64,000 nucleotides of DNA, from positions 92,911-156,910 of the forward strand of contig CACIPQ010000002.1 of the NCBI GenBank assembly GCA_902588585.1, given 5' to 3'. Shown here piece after piece: positions 10,096 through 19,649 of the stretch; the first letter of the stretch is position 1; every line of letters begins with the position of its first letter. This DNA comes from an uncultured Pelagibacteraceae bacterium. Lineage in GTDB: Bacteria > Pseudomonadota > Alphaproteobacteria > Pelagibacterales > Pelagibacteraceae. Under the pieces are notes generated by a model that made no database searches, had not been told where the DNA came from, and saw nothing but the letters and a program-made list of their open reading frames with translations. A program made the position numbers and the translations under genes.

Positions 10096-10893
10096 ATGAT
10101 AGTCCATAATTTTGATCCTGTTTTAATTGATTTTGGAATTATTCAAATTCGTTGGTACTCCCTTGCTTACATTTTTGGTATTTTGATAGGCTGGTGGTAT
10201 GGCAAAATAATTCTAAAAAAACAAGTTAGCCAGGATAATCATACAATTTACTTATCGAAATTTGACGACTTAATAGGTTACTTAATTATCGGTATAATCG
10301 TTGGTGGTCGTCTTGGTTATGTTCTTTTTTATGATGCTTTTTTTTATCTAGAAAATGTTTCTGAGATATTTAAAATATGGAAAGGCGGAATGTCTTTCCA
10401 TGGAGGTCTTTTAGGGGTAGCCGTTTGTGCCTATATTTTTTCAAAAAAGAATAATTTAAATTATAAAGTTTATTTTGATACCATTTCGTGTGTGGCGCCT
10501 ATTGGAATTTTTTTAGGAAGAATTTCAAACTTTATTAATGGAGAGTTATATGGAATTCCAACTGAAAAGCCATGGGGAGTTATTTTTCCAAATGTGGACA
10601 CTGTTCTAAGACATCCCTCACAAATTTACGAAGCTTTATTAGAAGGTGTTTTGCTTTTTTCTATATTAAATATACTCATCTTTTTTAAAAAAAAATACTT
10701 TGGTTTTGCCTCCGGTGTTTTTTTAATTATGTATGGTTTGTTTAGAATTGTTTGTGAACAATTTAGAGAGCCAGACACCCATATTGGTTATATTTTTAGT
10801 TATTTTACTGTAGGTTCAATTTTAAGTATTTTCATGGTGCTATATGGATTCTTTTTTTTATCGAAAGTTTTTTATGATGAAAAAAATAGATAA
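10096..10893 (+). CDS. lgt: Prolipoprotein diacylglyceryl transferase
   Basis: Inner-membrane enzyme that transfers diacylglycerol from phosphatidylglycerol to the lipobox cysteine of prolipoproteins. The 265-residue polytopic protein has HGGLLGV (essential His) and the Lgt signature GRISNFINGELYG at about 141-153, followed by HPSQIYEALLEG. Its downstream partner in lipoprotein maturation, lspA, is at 61.7 kb, and a candidate substrate lipoprotein gene adjoins lspA. Confidence 0.96.
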   Translation: MIVHNFDPVLIDFGIIQIRWYSLAYIFGILIGWWYGKIILKKQVSQDNHTIYLSKFDDLIGYLIIGIIVGGRLGYVLFYDAFFYLENVSEIFKIWKGGMSFHGGLLGVAVCAYIFSKKNNLNYKVYFDTISCVAPIGIFLGRISNFINGELYGIPTEKPWGVIFPNVDTVLRHPSQIYEALLEGVLLFSILNILIFFKKKYFGFASGVFLIMYGLFRIVCEQFREPDTHIGYIFSYFTVGSILSIFMVLYGFFFLSKVFYDEKNR

Positions 10894-11938
10894 AATTTTT
10901 GATAAATCTAAGTCAATGTCTCTTGATTTATATTTAGAAAAAGTACTTTATGATAAAAATTTTGGTTATTATCAAAAGAAAAATCCTTTCGGTATTAAAG
11001 GCGATTATGTAACTGCCCCCAATATATCTAGGGTATTTTGTGAGATGATTGCTGTATGGCTAGTTAGTTTTTGGGAGAATTTAAAGAAACCAAAAAATAT
11101 AAATTTTGTTGAACTGGGACCGGGAAATGGTGATTTTTGTTTAGCATTATTAACATCTCTAAAAAATTTTCCGGAGGTCTCTAGTGCTATTAATATCTTT
11201 CTTTATGAAAAAAGCGACAAACTTAGAAAAATACAAAAAAAAAGAATATTCTCAAAAAAAGTTAAGTGGATAAATGACCTAAAGAAAATTAAAAAAAATC
11301 CAGTGGTATTCTTTGGTAACGAATTTTTAGATGCCCTACCAATCAAACAGTTTAGAAAAATTAATAATCATATTTATGAGAAATATGCCTGTTTAAAAAA
11401 AAACAAAGTTGATTTTGTATTTAAAAAGGCATTAAAAAAACAGATTAATAAACTCAAAAACTATCAGCTTCTTAAAAGAGATGGTATTATTGAATATCCC
11501 GAATACGGTTTTAAAGAGTTAAATATTGTCTGTAATAAAATAAAAAAGTTAAATGGTGGAGCCCTGTTTATAGACTATGGTTACAAAACTGAAAACAATA
11601 TTGACACCTTGCAATCTATAATGAACCACAGATTTAATAATATTAAAAAAAATATTGGAAATGCGGATATTACTTCTTTGGTCAATTTTAATTTGTATAG
11701 AAAATATTTTAATACCAATGGGTTAATCGTTGAAGATGTTATAAATCAAAGTCAATTTCTTCAAAAAATGGGAATCATTGAAAGGGTTGAGATTGCTAGC
11801 AATAAGATGGGACACAAAGAAAAATTAGATTTATACTCAAGAATTCAAAGATTAATTGATCCGTCTATGATGGGAAGAAATTTTAAAGTAATTTTTACAA
11901 AAAACAAAAATTGTAATTTTTCATTGGCATTTAAATAA
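10874..11938 (+). CDS. MidA/NDUFAF7-family SAM-dependent methyltransferase
   Basis: COG1565 family protein of 354 residues with this start (an ATGATG pair; the overlap with lgt is 20 bp). Mitochondrial homologues (NDUFAF7/MidA) methylate an arginine of complex I subunit NDUFS2 during assembly. Hallmarks: FGIKGDYVTAPNISRVFCEM near the N terminus, SAM motif FVELGPGNGDF, and FFGNEFLDALPIKQF. An upstream in-frame start would deepen the overlap with lgt and add residues not typical of the family. Its bacterial substrate is an inference. Confidence 0.9.
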   Translation: MMKKIDKIFDKSKSMSLDLYLEKVLYDKNFGYYQKKNPFGIKGDYVTAPNISRVFCEMIAVWLVSFWENLKKPKNINFVELGPGNGDFCLALLTSLKNFPEVSSAINIFLYEKSDKLRKIQKKRIFSKKVKWINDLKKIKKNPVVFFGNEFLDALPIKQFRKINNHIYEKYACLKKNKVDFVFKKALKKQINKLKNYQLLKRDGIIEYPEYGFKELNIVCNKIKKLNGGALFIDYGYKTENNIDTLQSIMNHRFNNIKKNIGNADITSLVNFNLYRKYFNTNGLIVEDVINQSQFLQKMGIIERVEIASNKMGHKEKLDLYSRIQRLIDPSMMGRNFKVIFTKNKNCNFSLAFK

Positions 11939-12708
11939 TGTTTTACTCAAATAATTTGAAAAATAATAATAACATCAAACACTGTTTTTTCTCTAGAAAG
12001 AACGGTACCTCTGGAGGTATTTATGAAAGTCTTAATTGTGGAATTGGAAGTAAAGACAAAAAAGAAAATGTACAAAAAAACTTAGAGATAGTTGCAAAAA
12101 ATTTCAATATTGAAAAAAAACAATTAGTTCTTATGAATCAGTCGCATAGTAACAAAGTTGAAATTGTGAAAAATAAAAATAATTTAGAAAGAATCCAGGC
12201 TGATGCGATGCTGACCAAAAGTAGTGATCTTGCTTTATGTGTATTAACTGCAGACTGTGCTCCGATCTTAATTTATGAGAAGGATAAAAAGATTATTGGC
12301 TGCATTCATGCCGGTTGGAAAGGGGCAATAAACGGTATCATTGAGAATACATTGAATAAACTTAATGAGATCGGAGGAAACATAAAACAGCTAGATATTT
12401 CCATAGGTCCGTGCATTTCTCAAAAGAGTTATGAGGTAAAGGAAGATTTTTATTCAGTATTCAAAAAAAAATCGAAAGATAATGATTCTTTTTTTTTAAA
12501 AAATGAAAATAATTCATTTAATTTTGATTTAAGAGGTTTTGTAATTAAAAAATTTAAAGATTGTGGTGTTTCCAGAATATATAATGTAGACCTTGATAGC
12601 TTTGCCATGAAGAGCGAGTACTTTAGCCATAGAAGGGCCAAAAAGTTAGGGGAGAATGACTACGGAAGATGCATATCGGTTATAAAGAAAATTAGTTCAC
12701 AAAATTAA
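11938..12708 (+). CDS. pgeF: Peptidoglycan editing factor PgeF / YfiH (polyphenol oxidase fold)
   Basis: Cu-oxidase_4 (COG1496) family, 256 residues. Members were first called laccases; E. coli YfiH hydrolyses wrong L-Ser linkages in peptidoglycan precursors, and the human homologue FAMIN acts on purine nucleosides. The conserved metal/active-site set is visible: MNQSHSNKV, LTADCAPILIYE and CIHAGWKGAINGI, then GPCIS. The start codon overlaps the midA stop by one base, a gene pair common in alphaproteobacteria. Confidence 0.92.
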   Translation: MFYSNNLKNNNNIKHCFFSRKNGTSGGIYESLNCGIGSKDKKENVQKNLEIVAKNFNIEKKQLVLMNQSHSNKVEIVKNKNNLERIQADAMLTKSSDLALCVLTADCAPILIYEKDKKIIGCIHAGWKGAINGIIENTLNKLNEIGGNIKQLDISIGPCISQKSYEVKEDFYSVFKKKSKDNDSFFLKNENNSFNFDLRGFVIKKFKDCGVSRIYNVDLDSFAMKSEYFSHRRAKKLGENDYGRCISVIKKISSQN

Positions 12709-12749
12709 TTGAAACCATCATCCAATGGATGTATAAGGAAAGTGTCCTA

Positions 12750-13682
12750 ATGAAAATTTTATCAGGAACAAGCAACCCCTCATTAAGTAAGAGTATATCA
12801 AAGCACCTCAAGCTAAAACTTGTTAATACAAATATTAAAAAATTTGCTGATGGCGAAATCTATGTTGAAATTAATGAAAATATCAGAGGCAATAGTGTTT
12901 TTGTAATACAGGCCACAGCAACACCGGCAAATGACAATCTGATGGAGCTTCTTCTTTGTATTGATGCATTGAGAAGATCCTCTGCAAAAAATATTACCGC
13001 TGTTATTCCATATTTTGGATATGCAAGACAAGACAGGAAAGTTGTTCCTAGAACCTCTATATCTGCGAAACTTGTTTCCAATCTAATAACGAATGCAGGC
13101 GCACATAGGGTTGTTACGGTGGATTTACATGCTGGACAAATTCAAGGTTTCTTTGATATGCCTGTAGATAATTTATTTACTACTCCTATATTTGCAAGAT
13201 ACATCAGAAAAAACATAAAAAGTAAAAATCTTATATGTGTTTCACCTGACGCAGGTGGAATTGAAAGAACAAGAGGTTTAGCAACAAAGATAAAAGCTGA
13301 CTTGGCAATCATTGATAAGAGAAGACCAGAACCTGGAAAATCTAAAGTTATGAATATAGTTGGTAATGTTCAAGATAAAGATTGCATAATAGTAGATGAT
13401 ATAATTGACAGTGGAGGAACAATTGTAAATGCCGCTGATGCCCTAGTTAAAAAAGGAGCTAAGAATGTATATGTGTTTGTCACACATGCGGTATTAAGTG
13501 GTGATGCAGTAAATAAACTTCAAAAGTCAAAAATTAAAAAATTAATAATCACTGATAGTATAGATAATTCAAAAAAAATAAGGAAAGCTAGTAAAATAGA
13601 AGTTTTATCTATTGCTCAACTCATGGCAGAGGCCATAAAAAGGATTTCAAATTCAACATCGGTATCCAGTCTATTCAATTAG
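12750..13682 (+). CDS. prs: Ribose-phosphate pyrophosphokinase
   Basis: Makes PRPP from ribose-5-phosphate and ATP for purine, pyrimidine, His and Trp synthesis. The start MKILSGTSN gives 310 residues, the usual size, and an AGGAA at about 12736-12740 suits it; an earlier ATG would add seven atypical residues. Landmarks: KKFADGEIYVEI, PYFGYARQDRK (ATP-binding loop), VTVDLHAGQIQGFFD, and the PRPP loop CIIVDDIIDSGGTI. Confidence 0.96.
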   Translation: MKILSGTSNPSLSKSISKHLKLKLVNTNIKKFADGEIYVEINENIRGNSVFVIQATATPANDNLMELLLCIDALRRSSAKNITAVIPYFGYARQDRKVVPRTSISAKLVSNLITNAGAHRVVTVDLHAGQIQGFFDMPVDNLFTTPIFARYIRKNIKSKNLICVSPDAGGIERTRGLATKIKADLAIIDKRRPEPGKSKVMNIVGNVQDKDCIIVDDIIDSGGTIVNAADALVKKGAKNVYVFVTHAVLSGDAVNKLQKSKIKKLIITDSIDNSKKIRKASKIEVLSIAQLMAEAIKRISNSTSVSSLFN

Positions 13683-13685
13683 CGC

Positions 13686-13713
13686 TTGTTTTATTTCAAA
13701 GTTGAGTTATAAA
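13686..13713 (+). promoter_or_regulatory. Possible sigma70-type promoter for rplY-pth-ychF
   Basis: In the 44 bp between prs and rplY, TTGTTT (13686-13691) and TATAAA (13708-13713) are separated by 16 bp, matching the sigma70 layout. Transcription would begin about 7 bases before the rplY ATG, giving an almost leaderless mRNA. This is a visual match only; AT-rich sequence produces such matches by chance. Confidence 0.3.
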
Positions 13714-13726
13714 TTGCAACACCTAA

Positions 13727-14494
13727 ATGATAAATAACTTAAAAGCTACTAAGAGAGACTCAAAAACCACTAGTGATCTGAATTCTTTAAGAACTAAAGG
13801 ATTTATACCGGCAGTTCTTTATGGCGGTAAGAATCCAAATTTGAATATAAGCGTTGAAGAAAAACTTGTTAAAGATATTATAAATTCAGAATCTTTTCTT
13901 TCTACAATAATAGACCTAAATATTGACGGAAAAACTGAAAAAGTTATTCCTAGAGATATTGCTTACCATGTTATTTCGGACAGACCTATACATATTGATT
14001 TTATGAGAGTTGCCAAAGGCTCAAAAATTATTTTACAAATTCCAGTTATTTTTAAGAATAACAAAGATTGTCCGGGTTTAAAAAGTGGAGGAGTATTAAA
14101 TATTGTACGAAGAAAAGTTGAATTAAGCTGCGATGCAGAAAACATTCCAGAAAATATTGAAGTTGATCTTGCTAATCTAGAGATCGGAGCAAGTATAAAA
14201 ATTTCGTCAGTTAAACTACCCCAAAATGCACAACCAACTATAACAGATAGAGATTTTGTTGTTGCAACTATTGCCGCTCCAACGATTGTTAAAGAGCCAG
14301 AAAAACCAGCTGAAGAAACCCCTGCAGAAGGTGTTGAGGGCGAAGCTGCTCCAGCCGCAGAAGGTGAAGAAGCTGCAACGCCGACAAAAGAAGGTGAAAC
14401 TGCTGCTAAGAAAGATGAAAAAGGTAAAGAAGCGGGCGGTGATAAAAAACCTGCTGCAAAACCTGGTGCGGAAAAGAAACAAGAAAAAAAATAA
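13727..14494 (+). CDS. rplY: 50S ribosomal protein L25/general stress protein Ctc
   Basis: 5S rRNA-binding ribosomal protein, 255 residues. The L25 domain (about 1-95) shows LKATKRDSKTTSDLNSLR then GFIPAVLYGG; the Ctc beta domain follows to about 187. The last 65 or so residues are a low-complexity Ala/Glu/Pro/Lys tail that starts acidic (EETPAEGVEGEAAPAAEGEE) and ends strongly basic (KKPAAKPGAEKKQEKK), longer than typical. It stands 6 bp before pth, the usual neighbour. Confidence 0.93.
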   Translation: MINNLKATKRDSKTTSDLNSLRTKGFIPAVLYGGKNPNLNISVEEKLVKDIINSESFLSTIIDLNIDGKTEKVIPRDIAYHVISDRPIHIDFMRVAKGSKIILQIPVIFKNNKDCPGLKSGGVLNIVRRKVELSCDAENIPENIEVDLANLEIGASIKISSVKLPQNAQPTITDRDFVVATIAAPTIVKEPEKPAEETPAEGVEGEAAPAAEGEEAATPTKEGETAAKKDEKGKEAGGDKKPAAKPGAEKKQEKK

Positions 14495-14500
14495 ATTTAT

Positions 14501-15073
14501 ATGCTTTTATTAGTAGGCTTAGGAAACCCTGGTCCAAACAACAATAACAACAGACATAATATTGGTTTTAAAATTATTGATGCAATCAATCAACAATTTA
14601 GTCTTTCAAAACAAAAGCCTAAGTTTAAAGGACTTTTAACAACAGGTAATATTGATAATAAAAAAGTTTATGCCATAAAACCTCTAACATTTATGAATAA
14701 TTCAGGAACCTGTATTAAAGAATTAATAGAATATTTTAAAATAGATGCAAAAGATGTTTTTGTATTCCATGACGATCTGGATATTGACTTAGGAAAAGTA
14801 AAAGCTAAATTTGGAGGAAGTAGCGCGGGCCATCACGGAATAGAATCAATAGATAAATCAATTGGAAAAGAATACTCAAGGGTTAGGATAGGAATTGGAC
14901 ATCCAAAAAACGGGAAGAAAGTAGACAGCCACGTTTTGGAAGATTTTAATGAAAACGAGGAAGAAAGGATCAAAGATATAACTGACAATATAGTTAAATT
15001 AATTCCTACACTTATTGAAAAAAAAATGGATACTTTCTCAAGCAAGGTAAATCAAAATCTGGATGGGATTTAA
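14501..15073 (+). CDS. pth: Peptidyl-tRNA hydrolase
   Basis: Releases tRNA from peptidyl-tRNA lost from ribosomes. The 190-residue protein has LLVGLGNPGP, NNRHNIGF with the catalytic His, TFMNNSG, and FHDDLDID with the supporting Asp. In the loop that normally reads GGHNG the sequence reads AGHHG, so the substrate-contacting Asn (Asn114 in E. coli) is His here (codon CAC). It overlaps ychF by 11 bp. Confidence 0.94.
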   Translation: MLLLVGLGNPGPNNNNNRHNIGFKIIDAINQQFSLSKQKPKFKGLLTTGNIDNKKVYAIKPLTFMNNSGTCIKELIEYFKIDAKDVFVFHDDLDIDLGKVKAKFGGSSAGHHGIESIDKSIGKEYSRVRIGIGHPKNGKKVDSHVLEDFNENEEERIKDITDNIVKLIPTLIEKKMDTFSSKVNQNLDGI

Positions 15074-16136
15074 GTGTGGAATAGTTGGATTGCCTAATGT
15101 GGGTAAATCAACTTTGTTTAATGCTTTAACATCTTCAAAAAATGCACAGGCTGCTAATTTTCCCTTTTGCACAATCGATCCAAATATTGGAATTGTTGAT
15201 GTTCCAGACAAAAGATTAGATACTTTATCTTCTCTATCAAAGTCAAAAAAAAAGATATACGCAAACATCACTTTCGTAGATATCGCTGGACTAGTGAAAG
15301 GAGCTTCTAAAGGTGAAGGTTTAGGAAATAAATTCTTATCGCATGTCAGAGAAGTTGACGCAATAGTTCACCTTGTTAGATGTTTTGACTCTGAAAAAAT
15401 ACAGCATGTTAATAAAAAAATTGACCCATTAAATGATCTTGAAATAATTAAAACAGAAATATTACTTTCAGATATAAACCTTTTGGAAAAAAAACTTCAA
15501 AAAAATATGAAAAAAAAATTGTCTGAGAAGGAAATAAAATTACTACAAACTGCTTTGGATAAGCTTAACAACGGTAAGGATTTACAAGAATACGATGATA
15601 TTGAAAGTAAAAAAACATTAAAAGAAACTGGCCTAATTTCTATAAAACCCTACATAATAGTTTGTAATGTAGACGAAAAAAATGTGAGCAGTGGAAACAA
15701 TTATACTGATCTTATAAAAAAGAAGTACCCAAATGAAAAATTTATAATTATATGTGCTGATATAGAAGATCAAATCACTGATTTAAAGACAGAAGAAAAA
15801 GAGATGTATATGAAGAATATAGGTTTAGAAAAGACCGGTCTAAATCAGCTCATAACAACTGGTTATGATTTACTAAATTTAAATACTTTTTTTACATCTG
15901 GACCTGAAGAATCAAGAGCATGGACTATAAAAAAAAATACAATAGCACCAAAAGCAGCGGGTGTTATACATACTGATTTTGAAAAAAACTTTATAAGAGC
16001 CGAGGCAGTTTCTTTTGAAGATTTTGAAAAATACGGAAGTTTTGAGAAGGCAAAAGAAAATGGGAAACTTAGATTGGAAGGTAAAGACTACTCTGTCAAG
16101 GACGGTGATGTCTTATTTTTCAGAGTCAATCCTTGA
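15063..16136 (+). CDS. ychF: Redox-regulated/ribosome-binding ATPase YchF (OLA1 family)
   Basis: Obg-family P-loop protein that prefers ATP, 357 residues. G1 is GLPNVGKST, with DIAGLVKGASKGEGLGN (G3), a coiled-coil insertion, and the C-terminal TGS domain (NTFFTSGPEESRAWTI to the end FRVNP). It follows pth with overlap, the standard pairing. Its 3' end overlaps the convergent petC by 24 bp. Confidence 0.96.
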   Translation: MGFKCGIVGLPNVGKSTLFNALTSSKNAQAANFPFCTIDPNIGIVDVPDKRLDTLSSLSKSKKKIYANITFVDIAGLVKGASKGEGLGNKFLSHVREVDAIVHLVRCFDSEKIQHVNKKIDPLNDLEIIKTEILLSDINLLEKKLQKNMKKKLSEKEIKLLQTALDKLNNGKDLQEYDDIESKKTLKETGLISIKPYIIVCNVDEKNVSSGNNYTDLIKKKYPNEKFIIICADIEDQITDLKTEEKEMYMKNIGLEKTGLNQLITTGYDLLNLNTFFTSGPEESRAWTIKKNTIAPKAAGVIHTDFEKNFIRAEAVSFEDFEKYGSFEKAKENGKLRLEGKDYSVKDGDVLFFRVNP

Positions 16137-16916
16137 CCATAATCTTCTCATGCTCAGATATACTAGAATAGTAAATATAATTAAAAATATAATAACCTTA
16201 AGCCCAAGCTTGTGCCTTGTTTCTAAATGAGGTTCAGCTGACCAGGTTAAAAAAGTTGTTACATCCTTGGCCATTTGAGACACTGTAGCATTTGTTCCGT
16301 CTGAGTATGAAACTATTCCCTCTGATAATGGATTTGACATTTTAATTTTTTGACCGTCCATATATTTATTATAGTACACCCCATCATCTAATTCTAAACC
16401 TTGTGGAGGCTCCTCGTAACCCATTAAGACCGAGTAAATATAATCAGAACCACCTTTACGAGCTTTTACTAAAACAGACATGTCTGGTGGGTATGCTCCA
16501 CCATTAGCAGCTGTGGCAGCTTGAACATTGGGATAGGGGGACACAAACTTGTCAGAAGGTCTTGCTGGTCTAGTAAACATATCTCCTTCATCATTTGGAC
16601 CATCCTCGACCTCAAAATTTGCTGCAATTGCTTTGACTTGATCTACTGAAAATTCTGGACCACCTTTTTCACCTAAGTTTCTATAGCTAAGAAGGTTCAT
16701 TGAATGGCAGGAAGCACAGACTTCTGTGTAGACTTGGTATCCCCTTTGTAATGATGCTCTGTCAAACTTTCCAGTGATACCTTTAAAGGTCCAATCAACT
16801 TCTAATGGTTTTATCTTTTCCTCAGATTGTGCTTGATTGAAAGCAAATAATAAAAAAATCAGCGACAGAAATATTGTTCTAGACTTTGTCTGCGTATTAC
16901 ACATTTTTTTTATCAC
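16113..16916 (-). CDS. petC: Cytochrome c1 of the bc1 complex
   Basis: Membrane-anchored c-type cytochrome that passes electrons from the Rieske protein to soluble cytochrome c. The N-terminal signal peptide ends around QAQSEEK. The heme motif is CASCH, the Met ligand is probably in [10 protein letters not shown], and a C-terminal anchor helix ([20 protein letters not shown]) is present. 267 residues from the first ATG; a second in-frame ATG at 16904 would shorten the signal peptide and cut the overlap with petB from 20 to 8 bp, and may be the true start. It is last in petABC. Confidence 0.95.
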   Translation of the reverse strand: MIKKMCNTQTKSRTIFLSLIFLLFAFNQAQSEEKIKPLEVDWTFKGITGKFDRASLQRGYQVYTEVCASCHSMNLLSYRNLGEKGGPEFSVDQVKAIAANFEVEDGPNDEGDMFTRPARPSDKFVSPYPNVQAATAANGGAYPPDMSVLVKARKGGSDYIYSVLMGYEEPPQGLELDDGVYYNKYMDGQKIKMSNPLSEGIVSYSDGTNATVSQMAKDVTTFLTWSAEPHLETRHKLGLKVIIFLIIFTILVYLSMRRLWSRIDSEK

Positions 16917-18153
16917 TTCTAATCATTTCAGTTTTAGGCATACCGCCCAGCACTGGTTCGGTTATACTAAGTGGTACTGGCTCGGTTTTCTCAATCCTGC
17001 TTAAAATAGGAAGTATAATTAAGAAGTGAGCAAAATAATATATTGTGGCTACTCTTGCCACTAACAAATACAGTCCTTCTGCTGGCATTGCCCCTACATA
17101 ACCTAAGGCAAGAACATCAATGACGAGTATCCAAAAAAATATTTTATAAACTGGTCTAAAAATTGCAGATCTAACTTTACTACTATCCAGCCACGGTAGT
17201 GCTATTAAAATAAAAATGGATGCAAATAATAGAATTACTCCCCCTAATTTGTCTGGCACTGATCTTAAAATTGCATAGAAAGGCAGAAGGTACCACTCTG
17301 GTACTATATGCTTGGGTGTAACTAATGGATTTGCTTCAATATAATTATCACTGTGACCAAGAATATTTGGTGCAAAAAATATAAAACCTGAAAATATTAT
17401 CATGAAAACTAGTAAGGCAAACAAGTCCTTTATTGTAATGTAAGGATGAAATGGAACGGTATCTTTTGATGGTTTTTTAATATCTATACCTACTGGATTA
17501 TTGTTGCCTGGTACATGTAATGCCCAAATATGTAGCACTACCAAACCTAAAATTAAAAAAGGAAAAAGATAATGAAGGCTAAAGAACCTTGTTAAAGTTG
17601 GATTGTCTACGGCAAATCCGCCCCACAACCAGTTAGTTATACTTTCTCCAACCAAGGGAATTGCACTAAATAAATTTGTTATTACAGTTGCTCCCCAAAA
17701 ACTCATTTGACCCCAAGGCAATACGTAGCCCATGAAAGCAGTTGCCATCATTAAAAGATAAATCAACATTCCTAGTATCCATATTATTTCTCTTGGGGAT
17801 TTGTATGACCCGTAGAAAAGTGATCTGAAAATGTGAATATAAACTGCTAAGAAAAACATTGATGCGCCATTACTATGAATGTACCTAATGAGCCATCCAT
17901 AATTCACATCCCTCATAATATGCTCTATACTGTTGAATGCCATATCGGCATGAGCAACATAGTGCATGCCTAATACAATTCCTGTGATTATTTGTGAAAT
18001 TAAACAAAAAGTTAAAATCCCACCAAAGGTCCACCAGTAATTTAAATTTTTTGGTGTTGGATAGTCAGTTAAATGTTTGCTTAATGTTAGTAACGGAAGT
18101 CTGTCATTAAACCATTTACCGAATTTCGAACTTGGAACGTAATTTTCACTCAT
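16897..18153 (-). CDS. petB: Cytochrome b of the bc1 complex
   Basis: Core ubiquinol-oxidising subunit, 418 residues with eight membrane helices. The two heme-b His pairs are in [16 protein letters not shown] and [16 protein letters not shown] regions, and the Qo-site PEWY is present ([16 protein letters not shown]). It lies 5 bp after petA and overlaps petC. Confidence 0.97.
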   Translation of the reverse strand: MSENYVPSSKFGKWFNDRLPLLTLSKHLTDYPTPKNLNYWWTFGGILTFCLISQIITGIVLGMHYVAHADMAFNSIEHIMRDVNYGWLIRYIHSNGASMFFLAVYIHIFRSLFYGSYKSPREIIWILGMLIYLLMMATAFMGYVLPWGQMSFWGATVITNLFSAIPLVGESITNWLWGGFAVDNPTLTRFFSLHYLFPFLILGLVVLHIWALHVPGNNNPVGIDIKKPSKDTVPFHPYITIKDLFALLVFMIIFSGFIFFAPNILGHSDNYIEANPLVTPKHIVPEWYLLPFYAILRSVPDKLGGVILLFASIFILIALPWLDSSKVRSAIFRPVYKIFFWILVIDVLALGYVGAMPAEGLYLLVARVATIYYFAHFLIILPILSRIEKTEPVPLSITEPVLGGMPKTEMIRSDKKNV

Positions 18154-18158
18154 TTTTT

Positions 18159-18674
18159 TTATCCAATCTTAATTGTATTATCGTCGATAAAAGTATATTT
18201 AGGGACCTCCATATTAGTTGGTGCTGGTCCTTTTCTAATTCTTCCTGAAGTATCATAATGTGATCCATGACATGGACAAAACCAACCATTATATTCTCCC
18301 TTATCAGATAAAGGTACGCACCCAAGGTGGGTACATATTCCTAACATGACTAACCACTCAGGTTTTTTTGCTCTGTCTTGATCTTTCTCAGGATGTGGCA
18401 GCTCATCTAAACTTACTGATTGTGCTTCAGAAATTTCTTCGCTTGTTCTTCTTTTAATAAAAACTGGTTTTCCCCTCCACAAAACTGTTATAGATTTTCC
18501 AGGTTGTATTTGACTTATATCTACTTCTGTAGTCGATAAGGCTTTGACGGAGCTGTCTGGGTTCATTTGATCTATAAGTGGCCAAATAGTTGCTCCTAAT
18601 CCTACGGCTCCAATTGTGTAACTTGCTGTAAAAAGAAAATCTCGTCTGTTGTTTTTTTTTTCTGGCTTATCCAT
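18159..18674 (-). CDS. petA: Rieske iron-sulfur subunit of the bc1 complex
   Basis: 2Fe-2S protein that takes the first electron from ubiquinol. The 171-residue protein has a twin-arginine-like N terminus ([11 protein letters not shown]) running into the anchor helix. Cluster-binding boxes CTHLGC and CPCHGSHYD carry both Cys-His pairs. It is first in petABC; the upstream gap (18675-18801) should contain the operon promoter. Confidence 0.97.
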   Translation of the reverse strand: MDKPEKKNNRRDFLFTASYTIGAVGLGATIWPLIDQMNPDSSVKALSTTEVDISQIQPGKSITVLWRGKPVFIKRRTSEEISEAQSVSLDELPHPEKDQDRAKKPEWLVMLGICTHLGCVPLSDKGEYNGWFCPCHGSHYDTSGRIRKGPAPTNMEVPKYTFIDDNTIKIG

Positions 18675-18801
18675 GAAATTATAATATCATTTATTATTTA
18701 CAATTAAGACTAATTTATAGAACCTACCCGGGTCAGAATGACACATTAAAACACCCCAAAAATGTTAAGTTTTAGCCTTATAAACAAGAAAGTTATTTTA
18801 A
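18675..18801. promoter_or_regulatory. Longest gap in the window: divergent petABC/hemF control region
   Basis: The 127 bp between the petA and hemF starts are AT-rich except for a GC-rich core (CCTACCCGGGTCAGAATGAC). Inside the core, GTCAGAATGAC at 18732-18742 is an inverted repeat (GTCA-N3-TGAC). Both flanking products serve heme and respiration, so a shared redox or iron regulator site is plausible. No tRNA or ORF was found here. Confidence 0.4.
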
Positions 18802-19644
18802 ATGAAACTAAATTTAGAAACACAAAAAAAAATAGCATCTGAATGGTTTAGATACCTGCAACTAGAGGTGTGTAAAGAATTTGAAGAACTTGAAAGAAAA
18901 GCTGCGAAAAGAAAAAAAATTAAACCTTCAACTTTGAAAAAAAAAATTTGGAACAAAAAAAATCCAAAAGATGGAGGTGGACAGTATTTTATTTTAAAGA
19001 ATGGTCAAATATTTGACCAGGTAGGTATAAATTTCTCAAAGGTACAAGGAATATTTCCAAAAAATTTTAGATCTAAAATTCCTGGTGCAGAAAATAATCC
19101 ATATTATTGGGCGTCTGGAATATCGGTTGTGGCCCATATGAAAAATCCTAGGGTACCTGCAATTCACTTTAATACAAGATTTATTGTTACTTCCAAATGT
19201 TGGTTTGGTGGAGGAATGGATGTAACTCCTAGTTTTCAAGACAGTAAAGAAAGCTCTTTTATTCATAAAAAGTTAAATGAGCTTTGTAGAAAAAATAAAA
19301 AAAATTACAATATTTACAAAAAATGGTGTGATAAATATTTTTATATAAAACACAGAAAAGAACCGAGAGGAATAGGAGGAATTTTTTTTGATTACCTATA
19401 TAAAGACTGGAACAAAAATTTTAAATTTGTAAGAGAGCTTGGAATATGCTTTCTTTCGCTTTCTAAAGACATAATTAATAAAAAAGCAGCAATGAAATGG
19501 AACAAAAAACAGAAAAATGATCAATTTTTAAAAAGAAGAAGGTACGTGGAATTTAATTTATTATATGACAGAGGAACAAAATTTGGTTTAAATACCGGTG
19601 GAAATATTGACGCTATCTTTATGTCGCTTCCACCTCTTGAATAA
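18802..19644 (+). CDS. hemF: Oxygen-dependent coproporphyrinogen III oxidase (C-terminally short)
   Basis: Converts coproporphyrinogen III to protoporphyrinogen IX using oxygen. Family motifs are GGGQYFILKNGQIFDQVG, WFGGGMDVTPSF, RGIGGIFFDYL and RRRYVEFNLLYDRGTKFGL. The protein is 280 residues and ends at MSLPPLE, where homologues such as E. coli HemF continue for about 30 more residues after an RW/KW. The divergent neighbour petABC needs heme. It stands 5 bp before greA. Confidence 0.94.
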   Translation: MKLNLETQKKIASEWFRYLQLEVCKEFEELERKAAKRKKIKPSTLKKKIWNKKNPKDGGGQYFILKNGQIFDQVGINFSKVQGIFPKNFRSKIPGAENNPYYWASGISVVAHMKNPRVPAIHFNTRFIVTSKCWFGGGMDVTPSFQDSKESSFIHKKLNELCRKNKKNYNIYKKWCDKYFYIKHRKEPRGIGGIFFDYLYKDWNKNFKFVRELGICFLSLSKDIINKKAAMKWNKKQKNDQFLKRRRYVEFNLLYDRGTKFGLNTGGNIDAIFMSLPPLE

Positions 19645-19649
19645 AAAAA

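Noticed and set aside
14216-14513. ORFs in other frames across the L25 tail (plus and minus strands)
   Set aside because: They are Phe/Cys- or Leu/Lys-rich repeats made by the low-complexity coding sequence and have no initiation signals.
18675-18801. Possible small RNA or riboswitch in the longest gap
   Set aside because: Apart from an 11-bp inverted repeat there is no extended pairing, and no known riboswitch core was recognised.
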